Source: JBDSZL01 sp039925145 (lineage in GTDB: Bacteria > Acidobacteriota > Vicinamibacteria > Vicinamibacterales > SCN-69-37). From it: a DNA stretch of 46,711 bases. The stretch spans positions 1-46,711 of the forward strand of contig JBDSZL010000069.1 of the NCBI GenBank assembly GCA_039925145.1. The letters run 5' to 3'. Under the pieces are notes generated by a model. That model was not told the origin of the DNA, did no database searches, and saw only the letters and a list, made by a program, of their open reading frames with translations. Made by a program: the position numbers and the translations under genes. Numbering within the stretch: the first letter of the stretch is position 1; every line of letters begins with the position of its first letter. This document shows, piece by piece, positions 38,112-46,711 of the stretch.

Positions 38112-38168
38112 GTTGGTGTTGACGGAGTTTATCAAAGTCCTGGCCGGGATCCGCAGGTAAGATGCAGC

Positions 38169-38561
38169 ATGACATCAGTGCAGGTGATGAGGCGGACAGC
38201 CGTCTCGCTGCTTATGGCCGCCACAGTTGCCTGCGGAAAGGCCGCATCTCCAACTGTCCCCTCGGGACCGCCGGTGGCGACAACCACCGTCACCATTAGC
38301 GCAAGCGGCGTCAGCCCAAAGGACATCCAGGTGGCGCTCGGAGAGCGGGTGCTGTTCATCAACAACGATACGCGGGCCCACGAGATGACCTCGAACCCCC
38401 ACCCTGAACACACCGACTGCCCCCCGATCAATCAGGTGGGATTCCTGCAGCCCGGTCAGCGCCGCGAGACCGGCAATTTCGTGCAGACCACCGTCTGTGG
38501 CTACCATGATCACAGCAACCCGGACACCCAGGGCCTCAAGGGCACCATCACCATCAAGTGA
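38169..38561 (+). CDS. Small exported cupredoxin-like protein
   Basis: An ATG at 38169 (or the in-frame ATG at 38187) gives 124-130 residues. A signal segment ends with VACGK, which could be a lipobox. The remainder has a cupredoxin order: VTISASGVSPKDIQVALGER, INNDTRAHEMTSNP, and TVCGYHDHSNPD near the end. His in AHEM plus the C-x-x-H-x-H cluster (Cys, His, His) are likely copper ligands. A periplasmic electron-transfer or copper-binding role is plausible. The beta-barrel gene follows 35 bases later. Confidence 0.75.
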   Translation: MTSVQVMRRTAVSLLMAATVACGKAASPTVPSGPPVATTTVTISASGVSPKDIQVALGERVLFINNDTRAHEMTSNPHPEHTDCPPINQVGFLQPGQRRETGNFVQTTVCGYHDHSNPDTQGLKGTITIK

Positions 38562-38596
38562 AGGGCCCAGGCGGGCATCCAGGAGACACACACGGC

Positions 38597-39157
38597 ATGC
38601 GCATTCACGTCAGCCTGATCACCGGTGCCGCCCTGCTCGGCGCGCTGGTCGCTTCCCCGAGCATGGCCCAGCAACCCGGCGCTCCCCACGCGGGCCACGC
38701 GACAGCCGACCTCGCCGGTGGTTACAGTTTCTTGCGCGAACTTCCGCAGGACAACGGCGACCCGCGCGACTATCAGAACGGATGGTTCGTCTCGGGCGCC
38801 AGGCAGCTGTTCACGCCACACCTGATGGTGGTCGGCGAGGTGGGAGGCAACTCGCGAGCAAATCTGGTCAAGGAAACACAGCGGTTGCTGGGCGTGCTGG
38901 GCGGGGTCCGCTACCGAATCACGCGGGGCGCCCGGCTCGTCACGTTCGTGCAGGGGCTCGTCGGCCAGGAACGATTCTCCGAGCCGGGCTTTTCGCAGTC
39001 GGGCGTCGCGTTTCAGCCCGGAGCGGGCGTCGATATGCGAGTGGCGGGCCCTCTTGGCGTCCGGGTTCAGATGGACTACCGCCTCGCGCACGAAGATGAC
39101 ATCACCTTCAAGGAGCTCAGGATCGCGGCAGGCGGCGTGGTCTGGTTCGGGCGCTAG
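38597..39157 (+). CDS. Outer-membrane beta-barrel-like protein
   Basis: An ATG at 38597 follows AGGAGA, giving 186 residues. A signal peptide (about 1-25, SMAQQ) precedes alternating hydrophobic strands such as ADLAGGYSFLREL, GWFVSGARQLFTPHLMVVGE, LGVLGGVRYRITRG and GVRVQMDYRLAH, ending with Trp-Phe-Gly-Arg rather than a terminal Phe. The pattern is of a small eight-stranded barrel, with the usual low-identity, repeat-like sequence. It may be co-transcribed with the cupredoxin-like gene. Function is unknown; a porin, adhesin or lipid-binding role is possible. Confidence 0.7.
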   Translation: MRIHVSLITGAALLGALVASPSMAQQPGAPHAGHATADLAGGYSFLRELPQDNGDPRDYQNGWFVSGARQLFTPHLMVVGEVGGNSRANLVKETQRLLGVLGGVRYRITRGARLVTFVQGLVGQERFSEPGFSQSGVAFQPGAGVDMRVAGPLGVRVQMDYRLAHEDDITFKELRIAAGGVVWFGR

Positions 39158-39176
39158 CGGCTGTTCTCCAACCGTT

Positions 39177-40187
39177 CTACCGCGTGACCAGGGCGGCGAC
39201 GAGCGCGGCCACCGAGAGCAGTAACGCGGTCACGCTGACGAGCAGCACCAACGTCGCGTGCTGAGCCAGGAACGCCGCGAGCGCCGTGGCCGGCGCTGCG
39301 GCGCTGGCGCGTGCATCTTCTCCCTGGAACAGCGACTGCCGCATGACTCGCTTGGCGGCCATCACCTCCCGCATGCCCGCATCGAGGTGGCGCTGGGCGA
39401 TCGCCTTGGTGGCGTCGCGGCCCGGCTCGGCCGCGGCTGCCAGCGCGGCCTTGAGCACCGCATTCCTGATGTCACCGCCGCTCGCCTCGTACCGTTCTGC
39501 CAGACTCGTGAAGTCGACGTCGGGCGCGAGCGGGGTGAGCGTGGGGTGCATCTGCACACGCCAGATCTGCGCCCGCTCGGCCACGCCGGGCATCTCGAAG
39601 AGCACGTGCGTGCGGATACGGCGTTCGAAGGCAGGGTCGAAGTTCGCGGCCAGGTTCGTCGCGAAGATCACCACGCCGTTGAACGCCTCGAGCTCCTGCA
39701 ACAGGACATTGACGACTGTATTGGACTCGCGCTGGAATCCCTGCTCCACCGAGGATGAACGCCGGGAAGCAATGGCGTCGGCCTCGTCGAAGAAGAGCAC
39801 GCCGTTCTCCTCGCGGGCGAGGCGGAACACGGCCGCCACGTTCTTTGGCGTCTCTCCCATCCAGAGCGACTCGAGCTCCGAGTAACGCACGATGAGCAGC
39901 CGACGGCCGAGGGCATGGGCAATCGCCTCGGCGCAAATCGTCTTGCCTGTACCCGACGGCCCGGCGAAGTTGAAGGCGAGCGCCAGTCCAGTCGGGTGTC
40001 GTTCGCCCAGACCCCAACGGTTGAAAATCAGCTCGTGGCTCGTCACTTGCGCCAGCGCGTCGTCGAGAGCGCGCCGCGTCGAGGCCGGCAGGATGACGTC
40101 GTCGAACGTCCGCCGAGGCACGATCGAATCGACCGCGCGCCGGGCGCCAGTCATGCCCGAGAACAATCGTAAGAGAGGATGAGCCAC
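39177..40187 (-). CDS. AAA+ ATPase with C-terminal membrane tail
   Basis: This 336-residue protein has a complete AAA+ core: Walker A GPSGTGKT (76-83), Walker B VLFFDEAD (130-137), sensor-1 FATN, and FDPAFERRIRTHVLF with arginine fingers. The C-terminal lid has SGGDIRNAVLKAALA. The last 30 residues form one strong hydrophobic segment (LVLLVSVTALLLSVAALVAA), so the protein would be anchored by its C-terminus with the ATPase in the cytosol. Relatives include FtsH/Vps4/Msp1-like unfoldases. No protease domain is present, so it may extract or remodel membrane proteins. It lies 62 bases downstream of the kinase genes on the same strand. Confidence 0.85.
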   Translation of the reverse strand: MAHPLLRLFSGMTGARRAVDSIVPRRTFDDVILPASTRRALDDALAQVTSHELIFNRWGLGERHPTGLALAFNFAGPSGTGKTICAEAIAHALGRRLLIVRYSELESLWMGETPKNVAAVFRLAREENGVLFFDEADAIASRRSSSVEQGFQRESNTVVNVLLQELEAFNGVVIFATNLAANFDPAFERRIRTHVLFEMPGVAERAQIWRVQMHPTLTPLAPDVDFTSLAERYEASGGDIRNAVLKAALAAAAEPGRDATKAIAQRHLDAGMREVMAAKRVMRQSLFQGEDARASAAAPATALAAFLAQHATLVLLVSVTALLLSVAALVAALVTR

Positions 40188-40249
40188 GCCGCAGGATATG
40201 CACGAAGCATGACAGGTCTGCGGGCGACGGCTGCAGCGGGAACTGAAGC

Positions 40250-43200
40250 CTACTGTGAGACCGCGGCGTTGAGCACCTGACGCACCTTGGCGAGGAGCGC
40301 TTTTGGCGTGAACGGTTTTTGCAGGAATGCCATGCCCGCCTCGAGTTTTCCGTGACGAATGATGGCGTCGTCTGTGTAGCCGGACGAGTAGAGCACTTTG
40401 ATTTCAGGACGGGCCTCGAAGACCTGAGACGCCAGTTCCCGTCCGCTCATGCCTGGCATGATTAGGTCGGTGAGCAGCAAGTCGATGGGCAACTTGTGCT
40501 CGCGGATCACTTTCAGCGCCTCGGCACCGCTCTCGGCTTCGAGCACCGTGTAACCGTGCCGGCCGAGAATGGTCCGCGTGAGCGTGCGCACCTCCAGCTG
40601 GTCCTCCGCGATCAGGATCGTCTCTGGGCCGCCGATGGCCTCGGCCGCGGGCGAGGTGGGCTCGCGCCGGGCATCGGGTCTGATGGCACGCGGAAAGTAC
40701 ACCTTGAAGGTGGTGCCCTGGCCGAGCTCGCTGTACACCCAGATCGATCCGCCGCTCTGCTTCACGATGCCGTAAGTCGTCGCGAGCCCGAGGCCGGTGC
40801 CCTCGCCGCGCGGCTTGGTCGTGAAGAACGGCTCGAACAGACGCCGCAATGTCTCGGGCGTCATGCCAGTTCCCGTGTCGGTCACCGCCATCATCACGTG
40901 CGCTCCAGGCGACGCCCCCGCGTGATTCACCACGTAGTGTTCGTCGAGCGTGACGTTGGCAGTCTCGATTGTCAGTTGCCCGCCTCTGGGCATCGCGTCC
41001 CGGGCATTCACGGCCAGGTTCATCAGGATCTGCTCCATCTGGCCGGGGTCGACGCTGACCGGGTCGAGCGGGTGCGTCAAGTGCGACGTCAGTGCGATGT
41101 CCTCGCCAATCAGGCGCCCGAGCAGCACGTCCATTTGGGCCACGACGTCGTTCAGATTGACGATCTGCGGCTGGAGCACTTGACGACGGCTGAAAGCGAG
41201 CAGCTGACGCGTGAGCGACGAGGCGCTGTCGCCGGCGACGTGAATCGTCTCGACGTGGGGGCGGGCCGGGTGATCGGGCTCCAGGTGCTCCAGGATCAGA
41301 TCGCTGTAGCCGAGGATCGCCGTCAGGAGGTTGTTGAAGTCATGCGCGATCCCACCGGCCAGCTGTCCGACCGCTTCCATTTTCTGGGCCTGGCCCAGTT
41401 GCTCTTCGAGGTTCCGGCGCTCGGTGATGTCTTCGATGATCGCAATGTAGTAGCCCGGATTGCCCAGGGCATCGCGGTGGAGACTCAGCGCCTCGTTCAG
41501 CCAGATGGTGTGACCGTCCTTCCGCCGATAGTGCTTCACGGCCATGTAACGCTCGGCTCCAGGCTCGCGCGGCACGGAAACGGAGGCGCCGGGCTCGGCG
41601 GCACGCTTGGAGCGGGCCATGGCATTCAGATCGGCTGCGATCGGCTCGGCACTGACCAGTTCGAGCAGATCGGCGAGGCGTCGGTTCACGCGCAACCACC
41701 GGCCATCGAGTGACAGCTGCGCGATGCCGACGGGGGCCTCGTCGAACGTGAAACGATAGGCCCGCTCGTTCTCGACGAGCGCCTGCTCGGCGCGTTTGCG
41801 CGCCGTGATGTCGCGCACGACGGCCGTGAGCATGGGCGCGCCCTCGAGCTGAACCGCGGTGATGGCCAGCTCGACTGGCAGTTCGGATCCGTCCTTGCGC
41901 ATCGCGACCACCTCGACCAGCTTGCCGATCAGCGGGGCGTCGCCTGTGGCCGTGAATCGCGCCAGCCCGTCGCGGTGTCGCTGCCGGCTGGCCAGCGGAA
42001 TGATCAGCTCGGCCAGCTCGCGTCCGATGACCTCGCCACTCGCATACCCGAACGTTCGCTCCGCCGCCGGATTGAATGCGGTCACCAGGCCGTGCTGATC
42101 GATCGTGATCACGCAGTCGAATGCGACCGCCACGATCGCCCGATGATGGGCTTCGCTCGTCCGCAGCGCTTCGAGTGCCAGGGTTCGCTCACCTACCTGC
42201 GTCTGGAGCCGCAGATGGCCCTGCTCGATCTCCGCGCCCATCGCGTTGAACGCAGCGGCGAGGCGGCCAACCTCATCGGGGCGATCGTCGTTGACTCGCT
42301 GCGTGTAGTCGCCGGCCGCAATGGCTGCCGCCGCATCGGTCAGGGCTTCGAGCGGTTTCGTCACCTGGCGCGTCACCAGCCGCAGCACACCGGCGGCCAG
42401 CACCATCACGAGTGCGCCGACGAGCAACATGCGGCGAAGAAACGTCTGAGCCGGGGCCGTAATCCTCGATCGGGGAAACTCGACCCAGACCGCCCATGGC
42501 GTACCTCGGACGTCACCGATGGCACCGACGCGCCCTCCGGTGCTGGTGTCGTACTGCTGGAATCCTGTGTAGGAGAGGTTCACGGGAGGCGCCGGCACCA
42601 GCCGCGTGAGGTCGCTCCACACATCCCCGGCCTTGTTGCCGAGCGCAATGCTCGCGTCGTCGCCGGCCAGTCGGATGATGCCGCGGGGGTTGCCGGTGAA
42701 ACATGCGCGCAGCACCACGAACGCCAGGGGAGGGGCCTGGGGCGACAGCCTCACCTCGGCGACCGACTCGCTGAACATCAGCGGCGCCGCATCCTGGAAT
42801 CCGTTCACGCCCGCGGCTCGGGGCGCCACCTTACGCGCTGGCGGAGCCGGCATTTCATGGGGACTCGACCCTCCACCCGTGCCTGAAAAGGGCAGGTCCA
42901 GCAGCCGGACGCCAGCGGCCGACCAGAGTTCGATCCGTTGCGGCGCGGAGTTGGTGCGAGTCAGCCGCGCCGCAGCCATGGCGCGAGCGGGCTCTGTCGG
43001 ATCCCCAAGGTAACGCAGCAGATCCGCATCGGTGGCCATCCGCCGCAGCTCATCCGCACTCTGCCGCGTCGACTGCTCAACGAGGCCAGCGAGCAACGTC
43101 GCCGCGTTCTCGGCCCGGCCGGCGCCGGCCCGTACCAGGGTCAGCTCGACCTCGCGATACGCGGCCCAGAGGTACGCCGCCATCACACCCAGGATCAGCG

Positions 43201-43288
43201 CCGAGATGGACAGCAGCAGCCGCCATCGGAGAGAGCGCCTGGCCAGAACTACACGGTGAGGCAATGCTGGGCTCACATTCATGAACAC
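40250..43288 (-). CDS. Membrane hybrid histidine kinase with two PAS domains and a receiver
   Basis: This protein of about 1012 residues starts at GTG 43288; an ATG at 43282 is also usable, with AGGTG before it. Order: membrane segment (about 24-44), large periplasmic sensor region (45-285), second membrane segment (about 286-306), HAMP, PAS (about 385-500), PAS (about 510-625), HisKA with GGIAHDFNNLLTAI (His649), HATPase (N-box about 757-765, GTGLGL near 830) and C-terminal receiver from 889 (Asp941 in LLTDLIMPG). The DFNNLL form is that of CckA/NtrB-like sensor families. It lacks a DNA-binding output. The other kinase gene is 32 bases upstream, and the membrane AAA+ ATPase follows. Confidence 0.92.
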   Translation of the reverse strand: MFMNVSPALPHRVVLARRSLRWRLLLSISALILGVMAAYLWAAYREVELTLVRAGAGRAENAATLLAGLVEQSTRQSADELRRMATDADLLRYLGDPTEPARAMAAARLTRTNSAPQRIELWSAAGVRLLDLPFSGTGGGSSPHEMPAPPARKVAPRAAGVNGFQDAAPLMFSESVAEVRLSPQAPPLAFVVLRACFTGNPRGIIRLAGDDASIALGNKAGDVWSDLTRLVPAPPVNLSYTGFQQYDTSTGGRVGAIGDVRGTPWAVWVEFPRSRITAPAQTFLRRMLLVGALVMVLAAGVLRLVTRQVTKPLEALTDAAAAIAAGDYTQRVNDDRPDEVGRLAAAFNAMGAEIEQGHLRLQTQVGERTLALEALRTSEAHHRAIVAVAFDCVITIDQHGLVTAFNPAAERTFGYASGEVIGRELAELIIPLASRQRHRDGLARFTATGDAPLIGKLVEVVAMRKDGSELPVELAITAVQLEGAPMLTAVVRDITARKRAEQALVENERAYRFTFDEAPVGIAQLSLDGRWLRVNRRLADLLELVSAEPIAADLNAMARSKRAAEPGASVSVPREPGAERYMAVKHYRRKDGHTIWLNEALSLHRDALGNPGYYIAIIEDITERRNLEEQLGQAQKMEAVGQLAGGIAHDFNNLLTAILGYSDLILEHLEPDHPARPHVETIHVAGDSASSLTRQLLAFSRRQVLQPQIVNLNDVVAQMDVLLGRLIGEDIALTSHLTHPLDPVSVDPGQMEQILMNLAVNARDAMPRGGQLTIETANVTLDEHYVVNHAGASPGAHVMMAVTDTGTGMTPETLRRLFEPFFTTKPRGEGTGLGLATTYGIVKQSGGSIWVYSELGQGTTFKVYFPRAIRPDARREPTSPAAEAIGGPETILIAEDQLEVRTLTRTILGRHGYTVLEAESGAEALKVIREHKLPIDLLLTDLIMPGMSGRELASQVFEARPEIKVLYSSGYTDDAIIRHGKLEAGMAFLQKPFTPKALLAKVRQVLNAAVSQ

Positions 43289-43320
43289 CTGCTTGCACGG
43301 TCCATCACGTCATCCACCTT

Positions 43321-46125
<2,805 letters not shown>

Positions 46126-46601
46126 GGGTGTCCCACAAAGTCGTGGCGGATGACCCCGCGCGCGCGGCCGAAATGTCGGCCGAGACGGTTCCGAGACAGA
46201 GAGCGGTCACTATGTAGTCCTCGGCCATGTCATGCGTGATACTGCAACGATACTCACCGGATCAGCAGCCGACCGCAGGGATCGGTACGCGACAAAGAAG
46301 GCAAGAGCGTTGCCACACCGGGCGCACCAGCGACGCACCCGCCCCACTGCTGTGATCCATGCCGGGGCAAGGCGGCGGCGCAAGCATTGAGCGTCTGCGC
46401 CTACGGCGGTGCGAAATCCTGGTCCCTACCCAACCCCTGATGAACGTTCGACGCGTCTGTCACGAGATTACGTTCTTGTCGAAGCGACTTACGATCTCGT
46501 CAGCGGGTGAAGTGAAAGCGCACTGTCAAAGAGTGAAGCGTACCTTTTAACGCGGCACAGGGTTTGCGGAACACCTTGCCGGTCGAAGGAGGCCACTTCC
46601 C
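46126..46601. other. Intergenic region before divergent genes
   Basis: This is the spacer between the BarA-like gene and the divergent gene starting near 46602. Frames here (for example 46359-46550) translate into unconvincing sequence. I see no clear promoter pair or long repeat. The only confident element is the AAGGAGG at 46586-46592, which belongs to the gene at 46602. Confidence 0.45.
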
Positions 46602-46711
46602 TTGTTGCACAGTTCCAACCCTACCCCCGGCATGGCAGTCGATCGGCGAGAGTCACTTCGCCTGAAAGTCCGGGGGCGCCTCGAGGTTCGATTTGCCGGC
46701 AGTGAGACGCG
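46602..46711 (+). CDS. Start of a gene, possibly PilZ domain protein; cut by window end
   Basis: AAGGAGG (46586-46592) is followed nine bases later by TTG TTG at 46602-46607, in frame with ATG 46632. The reading frame is open to the window end. The first conserved-looking residues (DRRESLRLKVRGRLEVRF) resemble the opening of PilZ c-di-GMP-binding domains, where an Arg-Arg pair and a basic strand start the domain. With about 26-36 residues visible this is tentative. The strong ribosome site decides for TTG as start, although ATG 46632 remains possible. Confidence 0.5.
   Translation, partial: MLHSSNPTPGMAVDRRESLRLKVRGRLEVRFAGSET

Noticed and set aside
46359..46550. 63-codon plus-strand frame
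   Set aside because: No ribosome site, no domain and unlikely composition.

Overview
The window looks like a chromosomal segment of a high-GC soil bacterium of the Acidobacteriota, most likely the Vicinamibacteria. This placement is inferred from gene content: DUF1501/DUF1800 pairs, VWFA-related proteins, DUF1080 proteins, PQQ-type propellers, Vgb-like propellers, and a PadR regulator followed by a protein with the GDLLEEY-type N-terminus. There is no rRNA, plasmid or phage backbone, and no CRISPR array. The only RNA gene is a tRNA-His. The only mobile-element trace is a set of short tandem repeats beside a truncated YfiR-type gene.

Layout. 0-5 kb: truncated NAD(P)-binding protein, PAP2 phosphatase, PepSY-like secreted protein, YfiR relic with repeats, Tat-exported TIM-barrel protein, and a divergent secreted protein with one haem motif. 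5-10 kb: a minus-strand operon of two PQQ-like propellers and a DUF1080 protein, two of them carrying large Ala/Gly/Pro insertions. 10-13 kb: a phospholipid operon (CDP-alcohol phosphatidyltransferase, acyltransferase, CdsA) joined by ATGA overlaps, behind a possible hydrolase lipoprotein. 13-18 kb: AAC(3)-I-like acetyltransferase, sugar dehydrogenase-like propeller ending in four cysteine-containing repeats, cytochrome/Vgb-like fusion, and a PadR operon with a clear promoter. 18-24 kb: DUF882 peptidase, cardiolipin synthase, metallophosphoesterase, diacylglycerol kinase-like protein, a flavin split-barrel protein, a lone receiver and a GlsB-type membrane protein.

24-32 kb: AI-2E-type permease with a soluble tail, tRNA-His, ExeA-like ATPase, LigD (ligase plus polymerase) overlapping the gene for glutamyl-Q tRNA(Asp) synthetase, and a small exported protein. 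32-39 kb: VWFA-related protein, second PAP2 paralogue, YaeQ, DUF1501 and DUF1800 proteins, cupredoxin, and a beta-barrel protein. 39-46.7 kb: a membrane-tailed AAA+ ATPase behind two large sensor kinases, one with a complete kinase-receiver-receiver-Hpt relay, and the start of a divergent gene, possibly PilZ.

Themes. Much of the window concerns the cell envelope: lipid head-group and acyl chemistry, two PAP2 proteins, periplasmic propellers and haem or copper proteins, Tat- or Sec-exported enzymes, and membrane sensors. Several starts lie within about ten bases of a TATAAT-like box, which suggests leaderless transcripts. I did not find one complete undescribed system. The best leads are the cysteine-containing C-terminal repeats at 13.75-14.23 kb, the insertions in the 5-8 kb operon, the padR promoter/operator, and the tandem kinases with the membrane-tailed AAA+ ATPase.
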